NCBI GenBank assembly: GCA_022376515.1
Contig: WTXI01000162.1
Location: forward strand, 18,984 to 82,983
DNA from: Lactifluus volemus
Taxonomy: Eukaryota > Basidiomycota > Agaricomycetes > Russulales > Russulaceae
Reading direction: 5' to 3'
Length of the DNA: 64,000 bases
Every line of letters starts with the position of its first letter. Position 1 is the stretch's first letter. The translations under genes and the position numbers were made by a program. Below, piece by piece: positions 53,490 to 64,000 of this stretch. The notes beneath the pieces are model-generated. The model saw nothing but the letters and a program-made list of their open reading frames with translations. It had not been told where the DNA came from and searched no databases.

Positions 53490-56452
53490 TATAGAACTGT
53501 ATCGGATCGGTATTAGGACTCGGAATTCTATGATTTTGAATGTGCCCTACCGATCCATGCAGCGAATGGCCGAAGTAAAAACCCTTGTGGACAGTGGAGC
53601 CACAGAAAACCTCATGGACACCTCTACTGCCTCCTTCTTAAACGTCGCCCTCCAGAAACTCCCCCTTCCCCGAACCATCACCAACGCCGACGGTTCCGCT
53701 AACACAGCAGGAGCCCTCACCCACTACTGCGAGCTCAGAATCAGACAAGGAGACAAGGAAGAAGTACAGAACTTCTATGTCTCAAACCTGGGCTCAGACC
53801 GGATCATCTTAGGATACCCTTGGCTGAAGGCGTTCCAACCAAAGTTTGACTGGGAGACTAGTCAGTTGAAAGGGCCTCCAGTACACCTAGAAGCCAAGTG
53901 GTACGACCGAGTGAAGAAAAGACAGGAGCGAATGATCGTACGAAGAGCGCGTGTAGACCCTGCCTGGGAAGAAGGAGACGAAATCATCCTAGTCAACAAG
54001 GTCAACATGGCGCAGCAGTGGGCAGAAAGAGCGAACAAAGACAAAGAGAAAGTAGAAATCCCCCCACAATACCGAGACTTTGCCGACGTCTTCTCTGAAG
54101 AAGGATCGAAACGATTTCCACCATCCAGACCAGAAGACCACGCAATCAAACTCAAACCGGGGGCACCAGACGTTATTAACTGCAAGGTGTACCCCCTGAC
54201 CGCGGCAGAAAAACAGGCCACGAAGGAGTGGATTGACGAACACGAACAGAAAAACTACATCGAAAAATCCAACTCCCCTTGGTCGACACCCTGGTTCTTC
54301 ATTAAAAAGAAAGACGGTAGTCTCCGTCCCATCCAAGACTATCGGGAAGTCAACAAATGGACAGTCAGAGACGTCTACCCTATGCCAAGGATAGAGCAGA
54401 TCATGGAGGAGCTTAGTGGCAAGGAACTGTTCACCAAGTTTGACATCCGATCAGGGTACCACAATATACGCATCAAAGAAGAGGACCGCTGGAAAGCGGC
54501 CTTCAAAACCCCCTTCGGACTGTACCACCCTAACGTCATGTTGTTCGGACTAAACAACTCCCCGGCCACCTTCCAACGCATGGCGGACAGGGCCTTTAAA
54601 CCCATATACGATGAATTCCCTGGGGAATGCCACGGGTACATGGACGACTTCCTGATAGCCACGCACAAAGATCCAGCCCGCCACCGCTTAATAACACGGA
54701 AAGTCCTACAAGTATTCCGCGATCACAGCCTATTCCTCAAACTCCCCAAGTGTGAGTTCGAGAAGGACGCGGTTGAGTACTTAGGCATCTACGTGAAAGA
54801 CGGAACTATCCGCATAGATCCGACCAAGCGAAGTGGACTAGCAACATGGCCGCGGCAGCTGTCAACTGTGACCCAAGTACGGAGCACTCTAGGAGTCTTA
54901 GGGTACCAAAGACCCTTCATCAAAGGATTCGCCCATATCGCCAAACCTCTCACCAGCCTCCTTAAGAAGGGACAAACGTTCAAATGGACGCAGGAGTGCA
55001 CGGACGCGCTGAACAAGTTGATTGACATAGTAACTAGCGACCCCATACTCTTCCGCCCAGATGAGACCAAGCAATTCGAACTGGAGGTGGATGCCTCCCA
55101 ATACGCGATTGGCGCCATCCTCTACCAACGCGACGACAATGGGAAGCAGAGACCAGTGGCCTACCACTCGGAAACCTTGAACGAAGCAGAGCGCGGCTAT
55201 GATATTTTCGATCGGGAACTAATGGCGGTAGTTAAAGGACTGGAGAACTGGCGACACCTCTTACTGGGCGCGCTGCACGAAGTCCTAGTGTTCACGGACC
55301 ATGCTAACCTACAACATTGGCGCAACCCACAGAAAATCAACAGAAGGGTCGCGCGGTACATTCCCCGACTTGCAGAATACAACTACAAACTGATCCACAA
55401 GCCTGGGAAGTTCAACAAGGCGGACCACCTCTCGCGCCGCCCAGATTACGACCAAGGGAAGGAGGACAATCAGGATGTCACAGTCCTCCCTGACTCGGTT
55501 TTTGTCCGCGCCATCAGCCTCTCCTCCCTCGAAGAACGCGTCTTTGAAGCGCAGACCCGTACCCCTGCTGAACTCCTCCAATGGTCAGAACTTCACCCCC
55601 GTATGCATAAACGAGACGACATCTGGTTCCACGATAACAAGCCGGTTGTCGTGGTAGACAACCCCCTAAGACGGGCGATAGTCACTCACTACCATGACCA
55701 CCAGACGGCGGGACACCCCGGAATTTTTTACACCTACTTGCTCGTCACACGTGACTACTGGTGGCCCGACGTCAAACAATTTGTCAAGAACTATGTGCAG
55801 GGATGCGCAGTCTGCCAAGCGACAAAAAGTCGCACTGCCAAACCCAAAATCCCCATCTTCCCCATCACCACAGAACGGAACGCCGCCCCCTTTGAAACCA
55901 TAGCCCTAGACCTAATAACCGACCTGCCCTTGTCAAAGGGATATGACTCCATCCTCACAATCACTGACCATGACTGCACTAAGGCAGCCGTCTTCCTCCC
56001 CTGTAACAAAACCATAGATGCACCAGGAGTGGCCTCCCTATATGCTGAACACGTGTTCCCCCACTATGGCGCCCCTAGAAAAGTCATCTCAGACCGAGAT
56101 CCCCGCTTCACCGCTAACTTCGCACGAGAGCTCTGCCGAATACTAGGGTCAGCGCAGAACCTCAGTACAGCTTACCACCCGCAGACGGACGGGCAATCAG
56201 AGCGAACCAATCAGTGGCTGGAACAGTACTTAAGAATCTATGGGAATTACGAACAAGACGACTGGGCTGCCTGGCTACCTATGGCGCAGTACGTACAAAG
56301 GTCGTGGCCCAACGCCACCACAAACAAGACGCCGTTCGAACTCCTCATGGGACACACGCCCTCTCTACCTGACCACCCGATCACGACCAACATCCCCCTT
56401 CTGGAAGATAGGCAACGCACCCTGGAACGTGTAAGAGAGCAGGCCCAGTGAT
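53459..56452 (+). pseudogene. Gyp-C Pol up to a premature TGA: protease, RT, RNase H, integrase
   Basis: The frame is entered by -1 frameshift; the first ATG is at 53530. Protease LVDSGATENLMD; reverse transcriptase with YMDDFLIAT; RNase H LEVDASQYAIG; integrase HHCC domain (TAGHPGIFYTY...CAVCQATK); DDE core with ALDLITDL, ISDRDPRF and AYHPQTDGQSERTNQW. It stops at TGA (56450-56452) inside the integrase C-terminal region, where Gyp-A and Gyp-B read through (ERAQKAI and EQAQSAI). A single CGA to TGA change would explain it. All enzymatic motifs upstream are intact. Confidence 0.92.
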
Positions 56453-58314
56453 CGATCAAAGCCGCCCAGAACACGCTGCAACGTTACGCCCAGAGAAAGA
56501 AGGGACAACGTAACTACAGGCCTTTCCATGAAGGCGAGAAGGTCTGGCTAGAAGGGACTAATCTAAAGACCACACACCCTACTGCCAAACTAAGCAACAA
56601 ACGGCATGGACCCTTCCTTGTGACCAAAGTCGTGTCACCGGTAGTTTTCAAACTGCGGCTCCCTGCCTCATGGAAGATACACGACGTCTTCCATGCCTCC
56701 CTCCTCTCACCATATAAGGAGACGGAGGAGCACGGTGAGAACTTTGAAGAACCTCCACCTGACCTGATCGAAGGTGAAAAGGAGTACGAAGTGGATCAAA
56801 TCCTCGACATGCGGTGGAGTGGAGGCAAGAACAATAGGAAGCGTCAATATAGAGTTCGATGGAAAGGCTACAGCGAGGCACATGACACCTGGGAACCAGA
56901 AGGGAATATCCGCGCTCCAGACTGTCTCAAAGAGTTCGTCCGGAAGCACCCAAAGAAGGCGCTCGCAGAAGACATAAAAGCGAAGACAAGGAGAAGAGGA
57001 AGAGTCATCATCCGATCCATCCAAATCTCCCCTCCGATGCCTTCCCCCAGCAACTCTTCTCCTACTTCCCCCACTACTCCTCGCCGCCCAGTAGCGGTCT
57101 ATAGCCCCGAGGACAGGGACTTCCTCGCAGCGATCGCCCAAGTCGACGTCCAGGTCATCCGGGACCTCCTAATGGGTAGAGACACCTCCCCAGTATCTGA
57201 AGCCCCTTCCTCTCCCCACTACGTACCAGCCACGCCCTCCGAGACCGCGGAGGATGACGACGAGGACATCCAAGAAATACCGCGTCTCCCTACCCCTCCT
57301 CGCGCCAGGGTCATGACCCCCATACCAGAAAGAACCATCCCTACCCCTGAGGGCTTCCACCACTACGAAGAAGACGATCCTCACGACTACTCCTTCACGA
57401 TAAAAGACGCGGAGTCGGGAGGATTCGTAGAAATGGAGTTCGTCAAGTTCGCCATGAGGGACGACTCCTACATCACCGGGTACACCAGGACAGGAGAAGG
57501 GCCATTCGAAGCCCCCCTTAATGCCCGCAGTCATCCAGACAAGCAGACGGGTCGTGATGACCTCGTCCTATTCCACCCTACCCACGTCTTCCACCGCACT
57601 GTGGATGAGGCACTCAAGCAGCTAGGGGACCCGGGCCTGACAGCAGAGGTACAGCGCTATAGGTGGACGGTAGAGGAGAAGGAACGATTGAAGCTAGAAG
57701 GGAGGAGACTGGGGCAGAACCTCAGCACCCTCCGCAAGAAGCACGAAGACAGCATCCGACGCCTCGGGACCACGGGGACGACCACCAGACTCCTCCCCTT
57801 TATCCTCAGCGACAGGGCAGACATACGAGGGCCGCCGCCTCGCCACTTCAACTCCCCACCGCCCGTCGTCATCCCAGGCGCCCCGCCATCGCCTCCTCGC
57901 CCCCTTCCTAATGAAGAGACCAGGCAACAAGTAGAGGGATCGCGTATGCGTGGCGGAGCGGGCAGCAGTGAGGAAGAACGCCCCAAGCGCACCACTAAGA
58001 AACCGTACACCAGAGCGCGCGACATGAAGGGTAAGAAGAAGGCCAAAGAGTGGCAGCCGCCTAACATCCGCTGCAACCTGTGCCGCAAACTCGGACACGT
58101 CGCCACCCGCTGCTGGACCCCACATGTCAACTGCCCGCGCAAAGGCGGGGAATGCCTCATTGGAACGGGGCATGAAAATTACAAGAGCCACCGTTGCCCC
58201 GCCGCTTGGGCCAAAGATGCAAAGGCCGACTACGAGGCCGAGCAGAACTGGTATAGTGACGACTACGACGACGACGTCCACAACCTGGACCCCTCCTTCT
58301 GGGAGAGCTGAGTG
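56453..58314 (+). pseudogene. Gyp-C Pol C-terminal part: integrase tail, chromodomain, Cys/His domain
   Basis: Same frame as pol, after the nonsense codon. The integrase C-terminal segment (RKKGQRNYRPFHEGEKVWLEGTNL, KIHDVFHASLLSPY) precedes a chromodomain (YEVDQILDMRWSG...YRVRWKGYSEAHDTWEPEGNI). A long disordered acidic/Pro-rich region follows, then a basic stretch, and from 58072 the terminal Cys/His domain CNLCRKLGHVATRC...PH..C. The stop TGA is at about 58312. Without readthrough this part would not be made in this copy. Confidence 0.9.
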
Positions 58315-58347
58315 ATTGGTGGGACAATCACCTAAGACAGGAGGTAA

Positions 58348-58792
58348 TGTTACAGATTCATCTAGACCCCTACCTCCCTGTTGCCTCAAGTTTTTCATTT
58401 CCGTCTATATTCTCGCTTACGGACAGAGCCTCACCTTGTACGACACGGAACGGCGTGTTCTTGACTCATAGTGACTCTTATGACATCATTAGCCTAGAAC
58501 TTCGATGACGTCGTAGTTAGACCCAGGCTCATGACATCATTACCGATGTCACTCGCCCTTTGCCCTGTATAGTATATAAGACTCCTCGACTTGTGTCCTT
58601 GCTCTCCAGCTTGGACTTCTCTCCAATACTAGCCCCTTGAACCTCCTCACAAATCCCCTTGTGATCCTCTCTTCTCTTGAAGCCCTCTAAGTGCTATAAC
58701 TTAGCTAGACCCAACCTAGACTTGCGTCTCTGTTGGTCTCTCCTGAACAACTTGATCCTATCTTAGGAACTAGGAACAGCTAGTCCCTAACA
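58348..58792 (+). repeat. Gyp-C 3' LTR
   Basis: 445 bp, matching 50913-51357 except two transitions. TTTCC lies immediately downstream at 58793-58797. Confidence 0.96.
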
Positions 58793-61700
58793 TTTCCAAT
58801 CAAAATACCACAGGACACGCTGCATCTCCTCAGCTGTTAGTCTGACTTCTTCTGCCCAGCGTTCTGCACGTGCTCGTGACTTAGCCCATTCAACTCGAAG
58901 ATCTAAAATAGAGAAACCTTAGTAAACAGTTAAGATGTATGAGTAATGGAACACACGTACGCTCATTAATCTCTTCTTGTCCTGCCTCCGAGTCCACAGC
59001 TCCAGTCTTGCCGTTTTCGAGCCAGATCCATGAGATAACCCGAAATCCTTCCCCTTCATCATCGCCCTTCCCTGGGAACACGACGTCTTCTTTCTTGAGC
59101 TCACGAAACGTTGTCACCCAGGGCCCATTGGAGTCTAGCTGAAGGAGCGCACGCCAAGAGGCTCGATACCGCTCAGCACACAGATGGACCTTGTCCTGGA
59201 AGTGGCTGATACACGATCGCGCCCGGGTATTGACTCTTTGACTCGGGCCGATGTGCTTGTACTTGTACTGCCAAAGGCCCATAGTAATGCGAAGCAATCG
59301 ACGTAGATTTACAAGCGCATCATGCATCTGAGCTAGCCGCATGCGCTTTTCTTTCTCGACCAAGTCAGGGATAGCATGCAGGACGGATACTGAAAGTGAA
59401 GGTGAAGATGGCAAGCAGAGGTCAAATGTCTCAGGCTCGGAGATCGGGAGGGTGTTGGGCAAGTCGAACGACGAAGTTGAGACGAATGGCATGTACACCG
59501 CTTGAATCTTTCGTAGTGTCTGGATGCGAGTGACCAAAACGCGGCGTTTCTCTAAGGTTTCCGCCGATGCTTCAACGTTTTTGATTTTGCTGATTCGAAA
59601 CTTGAGGATGCGCCTCGATGAATGGTGTCATTATTAGTGTTGCAGATTGGACGCGAGACTTACTGCTGTTCCTCCAGTTCCAATGCCATCTTGAGAAAGA
59701 CATTCGCTGACACATCGCTTATGGGCCTATCGCCTTCTATCGCGCTATCGAGATCCTCCTTAGCTAGCTCAAGCATTACTTCTTTTAATGACGTTGCTAC
59801 ATGCAAGTCAGATTTCGTATATCAGTGGTGGGACGACAAAAGACTCACAGGCGTCGGGTTCGTCATATGGATTTGTCGATCTAGGGTCCTCCTCCCAAAG
59901 TTCAATCATGCGCGTCCATTGCGTTATCTGAACCTGGCTAAACCTTTCGGAAAATTTGACAAATAGTGCCTCGTGCTTAGCCCGCATTTTAATCACGTTC
60001 TGAAGTTGTGAGAGCAACGACGATCCTTTGCAAGCACGGTATCAGAATAAGCACTGAAAAATATAATTAAATACTCACCGAAACCGATAATTTTGCAGAA
60101 GTTCCATGCGGCTGCATGGTCGTCAATGGTATCTTGACGAGATCCGGGACCCATCTCGCGAGTACTTGTGGTTACTGGATTTATATGCGCCCACCAGCGT
60201 TCCGGGTCTTCACCATCCGTTCTGGCTGAATACTTGAGAAAATTGAGCGAATACCTGGTTTGACATGATTTCCCGTGGCCATAAATGTGCATCTTTGGTA
60301 TCACGAATTTGGTTGAGTCGATCACGCGATTTGGTGGTTGCATGATGGAAGGGAGTTGGCGGATGCGATCCTTGAGATTCCGAGACCACTGACACGCGAT
60401 GTCATACGAGAATGTGAGTAGCTTCAAATCGGCGTCGTGGAGTGTATAAAGGGCAATAAAGTCCATATTTGCGTATCTGAATACACATCAAATCGGGTAG
60501 CTATCAAGAAATTGCGGCATACGCACCGTTCACCCTTCTGAAGATCCCCAAGACCGTTTTTGCGAATCAGTGAGTGTCGCGCACAAAGAACGACACCCGC
60601 TCCAGTTGCCTTGTAGCCCTTCGTAAATTTCTTATTGGCGTGATCGACGGCATGCAATTCGGAATCGCAGAGATTCGGCTAAAGTAAAGTAAGTCACAAC
60701 AGGCGTTGAAACAACGACGTCGGCATACCTCCTCCTGCCAGCCATACGTTCCTATGTATTCTTCGTAAGGTCCATTTGGGACCCAATGGCCCCACCCATC
60801 CCCAAGCGGCGGGTCATTTGTTATACCCCGATTCTTGAGTTTAAGTCGAAAATTTGCATCGATTGTGAGGTTTAATGAATATAGCCATCTACAATAAATT
60901 AGTTATAGCTCCAATCCTGAATATGATCAAGAGATATCTACGCAGTTGATGTGGGCGCACTTCGCCAATCGGCTTGAAGATTCTTTCCCGGGTGTGCACA
61001 TGCAGGACACTCGATGGCGCACTGGCCATGCTTCGTCGCAGATACTCCTTGAGGATCATGGCCCCGACCTCCACGCTTGAGGAGTTTCAGGTGTCGCCAG
61101 ATTCGCACTGCACTTCAGAATTGATCATAGCGGTTCTAAATGCACATCATGATGAATTTACAAGTCACGCCAAGCCAAGACAACATAGACCATACCGGGG
61201 CATTAAACAATCCTATCTTGCCAGACTTCCGGATCATGGTATGATAGAAGTCATAAGCTGTTGTCTTCCCTTGCAGGGTGAGGAGATGAAACGAATCAAG
61301 GCATTCAAAAGTGAATGCTGTGCGAGGTCGAGTCATTGTCACGGGCAGTAGGCACGCCCGGAGCAGTTGCGTATGATGGCAAGAGTTTCCCACGATCGTG
61401 AAGCAGGCACAAAACTCGACGTTGACTATGTGGACGCCTGAGATATCAATGACGACAAAATCGTCGATAACTTCACATGGGCTACTGCATTTCCCACCGC
61501 CATGCCCAAGCTGGAGGACTAGGCCAAGTTCTTGCAAAGACACGTCGCCATAAAACGCACCGTTCCATGCCTAAATATTGCAATAAGAAACAGCGTTTAT
61601 GAGACAAGTATATTCTTACCATTATCCTATGAAACGGTCGGATAGCATGTTCCTGTAACAGGCACTCTTTGCACCACAGTGGAGTACAGAAACAATCACG

Positions 61701-62146
61701 GCATTTGAATGTAGCGCTAAGAGAAGTGCATTTGAAGCACTGGGTGACAAGAGGCTGTGCTTCATGGCGGAGTAGCTCGTCTAGAAATTCTTGCCGATAT
61801 GAAATCCATTGGCCCATCGGGGTCTCTGAGTTCTGGTGGCACGTCAGTACAAATTCAACGTCGATGGAACACAACTCACTTTGGTAGGTGGATCATCCTC
61901 GGCGTCCACACTGGCAGGTAGCTCGAAATCATGCGCATCTTCAGCGACGGCCGCTTCAAGGCCCGTCACATTCTCATCTCTGATAGGCTGTGAAGTCGTC
62001 CTTGATTCACGAGTTGACTTCACTGAATCGGATCGCTGCCCCAGCCGACCCTTGTTATGACGAATTGTTATTGCAGGAATGCGATGAGTCTCGGGCTTGT
62101 GAACCTCGAATACTGAGACTTTCGCTCTGACTTGCTTTCGAACCAT
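58793..62146 (-). pseudogene. KDZ (Kyakuja-Dileera-Zisupton) transposase, main part; C-terminus cut by Gyp-C
   Basis: Minus-strand multi-exon gene with a likely ATG at 62146-62144. The N-terminal charged region is followed by a CxC2-type cysteine cluster (CFKCTSLSATFKCRDCFCTPLWCKECL). KDZ core blocks follow in order: GQCAIECPACAHPGKN, LTIDANFRLKLKNRGI, CDSELHAVDHANKKFTKGY, GAGVVLCARHSLIRKNGLGDLQKGER, NMDFIALY, FSYDIACQWSRNLKDRI, KMHIYGHGKSCQTRYSLNFLKYSARTDGEDPERWWAHINP and TREMGPGSRQDTIDDHAAAWN. The helical C-terminal region ends KSRARAERWAEEVRLTAEEMQRVLWYFDW at the Gyp-C junction, and the remaining 3' end is at 50626-50912. I see no damage other than the insertion. KDZ enzymes mobilise large fungal DNA transposons. 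Confidence 0.88.
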
Positions 62147-62423
62147 GATGGGGGGTTTCGAGATCAGCACAGACTCCATCGCGGTCGCATTAACCATGCG
62201 TGTTTTGTGTACTACGGCAGAGAATGCCACATGCCATTGTGGTTTGTGACTTCGATTGTGGCTTGTGGACGCGCATTTGAGACAACATGTTCGGCATCCC
62301 CGATGAGCTTGACTGAGACGAGCTTGTGAGTGGACGCGTTGCGATGGACCGACGGCAGTGGTGGCAGTGATAGCAGCGTGGAGGAGGCAGAGGGAGTAGT
62401 GAGAGTGAGAGCAGCTGGCCAAC

Positions 62424-64000
62424 CAGTTGGTGGCAGCGGTAGCGGCACGATCTTCGGGGGCGAGTCCGAGTGAGTCCGGACGACAGTTTCAGGGGAACGC
62501 CACATGATGGCACCAGTAGCTGGCGTCAGGCGCCCGGACGATCGCAATGGCGATGCCAGCACAACCTGACGCCAGCAGCTCTGACGCGGTGCGAACGGCC
62601 CTGGATGCTTGAGGTGGCAGGCCCGGGGAAAAAAGAGGAGTGAGCAGTCAATAATGAGTCCGTGTACGCACCAGTTCTCACCCCTCCCCAGCTCGGGGGG
62701 CAAGCGGTGGCAAGCATGGGTGGGCGACGGTGCGACTGGACGGATGTGGATGTGGATGTGGACGTGGACGTGGACCTGAACATGGACGAGAGGCTGTCGG
62801 CAGGCAAGTGCTGGCAGGTGGGTGGGATGGACAAGTTGAGGAAGGCAGGTGTCAGCAGCTCGGGACCTCGGGGGGAGGCAGGGACGCAGATGAAGGGCCC
62901 CCTCCAGCGCACAGTTCGCAGCGGCGGCAGCGACAAGGGTGAGAGCAATGGTTAAGGCCAGAGTGAAGACATTACTAAGGAAGATGAATTGTCAACTGAG
63001 AAGTACAAGACACACCTGAATTACTCACCATCCTCAAGAGGATCAGATTAAAGACGCAGGGGCAAGGAAGGGTGAGGCCAGGGCCAGCGGACGGGTGAAC
63101 TTGGATTGAAGCGTGGAAGTCTGTTGGCTAGGTCATGTGACATGTGACTACCAGTACTACGGGTCAGGCCAAGGAGCATTATTAGCACAACTGCCCAAGT
63201 TAATAGACAGGCAGCCTCTCTTCAGTCCAGCACCTTGCCCATCATTTGTAAATAATACTAAATATACTGTAGTTCCAAATTGTATGAAGGCTGTCAGTAA
63301 CTTTTCCCAGTTACCCAGTATAAGTGTGAAGCATAAGTCCTCCCTGTAGGGAGCCACTTGGTGGTGACCCATCATGGGAACTGACATTTGAGAAGGGATA
63401 CGCAAGCTGAGCCTAAGGCCATGGCAGATTACTCATAGCATTACTATTAGCACAGCAGTATAAAGCTTCAAGGTGTACTAGTAATAACTTGAAGACATGA
63501 GCAAATATCCTTAATGTTTGCGAAAGATCAACTGAGGTCTATGTGCTCAAGTATTTATTTATTTTATTTGAAGCTACAGTAGACTTGCTCATAATGCATA
63601 ACTAGATAATACATACTACATATTATAATTTATAACATATAGCCTTAGTAGCCTCTGATTTGGGCAAGCTTGACTGTGGTCAAGTCTCATAATTTTTTCA
63701 AAAATGACTAGCTTGAGCCACAGCAATGCTAACACTAACCAGAGCTCAAATATATTGCAATCATTTTATACTAAGTGCTGTCCTGCCACTTTGCTGTCAC
63801 TACTCCTTACATGCCACTGAGCCACTCTCATGCTCATGAAGCCTGTTACAGAATAACATAGTGTGACATGTCAGGTGCAGGCACACCCAAGAACCATTAC
63901 ATTACTGGCAAAGTGTGCTCAATGCTGTGTCAATACTGGGTGCCCCTTACTTGCTATCACATAGTTGCCATCTAGCCCTCCAAGTCAAGTTATGTACCTT
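62424..64000. other. Right flank, no recognisable gene
   Basis: Upstream of the KDZ start I see only GC-rich repetitive stretches (for example a run of GGATGTGGATGTGGACGTGG near 62745, whose Val/Asp translation is a repeat artefact). Beyond about 62950 the DNA is AT-rich and without long frames. The left part may be the KDZ promoter or 5' untranslated region. I cannot locate the KDZ element ends. Confidence 0.45.

Larger units (their letters stand above)
50913..58792 (+). mobile_element. Ty3/gypsy LTR retrotransposon Gyp-C
   Basis: 445-bp LTRs at 50913-51357 and 58348-58792, differing at two positions by my count (51056 G versus 58491 A; 51110 A versus 58545 G). Flanking duplication TTTCC at 50908-50912 and 58793-58797. 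The plus strand carries a 5' self-priming site, gag, a -1 frameshift site, pol and a polypurine tract just before the 3' LTR (GACAGGAGGTAA). It splits the KDZ transposase gene. A nonsense codon in pol makes this copy defective. Confidence 0.97.

Noticed and set aside
56450..56452. TGA in Gyp-C pol as a programmed readthrough or selenocysteine codon
   Set aside because: Gyp-A and Gyp-B have sense codons there and no readthrough context is visible; a simple CGA to TGA nonsense mutation is the better explanation.
62730..62955. Frame with a Val/Asp dipeptide run
   Set aside because: Produced by a GT/GA-rich simple repeat; no other support for a gene.

Overview
The window looks like a transposon-dense region of a basidiomycete (Agaricomycete-type) genome. 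I infer this from many short (about 45-80 bp) GT-AG introns and from families I know mainly or only from such fungi: Plavaka and KDZ (Kyakuja-Dileera-Zisupton) DNA transposases, a FunK1 kinase, and chromodomain Ty3/gypsy retrotransposons. I recognise no housekeeping gene, tRNA, rRNA or CRISPR array. Almost every recognisable gene belongs to, or is broken by, a mobile element.

Left block (3.8-38.1 kb). A two-gene Plavaka element (P1) carries a transposase gene (32544-36006, +) and a divergently transcribed accessory gene (32389 down to 4255, -). A Ty3/gypsy element, here Gyp-B (6612-32186, 5-bp duplication ATGCT), interrupts the accessory gene in frame. Gyp-B is itself split twice: by a complete gypsy, Gyp-A (7650-16839, duplication CATGC, identical LTRs), in the end of its pol, and by a complete hAT DNA transposon (21249-29002, 11-bp terminal inverted repeats, 8-bp duplication GCCCCACG) in its protease region. 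The hAT element carries three apparently intact co-oriented genes: a FunK1 kinase, the hAT transposase and a casein-kinase-1-like kinase. Order of events: Plavaka, then Gyp-B, then Gyp-A and hAT.

Middle block (38.1-48.7 kb). A second Plavaka transposase (38100-41165, -) again has a divergent accessory gene (42505-45087, +), which is a paralogue of the broken one. Then come minisatellites and an intact eight-exon gene of an uncharacterised basidiomycete family (46482-48712).

Right block (48.7-64 kb). A 75-bp-unit satellite (about 48960-50610) abuts the 3' end of a KDZ transposase gene (62146 down to 50626, -). That gene is cut near its C-terminus by a third gypsy, Gyp-C (50913-58792, duplication TTTCC). 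The last 1.8 kb hold nothing I recognise.

How parts work together. All three gypsies share a Tf1-like plan: a TATA box, and 33-35 nt downstream an 11-nt LTR segment exactly complementary to the primer-binding site, which predicts self-primed reverse transcription. Gyp-A and Gyp-B use one gag-pol frame; Gyp-C separates gag and pol by a -1 frame change at a G GGT TTT slippery site followed by a hairpin. All three also end Pol with an eight-ligand Cys/His domain that I do not recognise.
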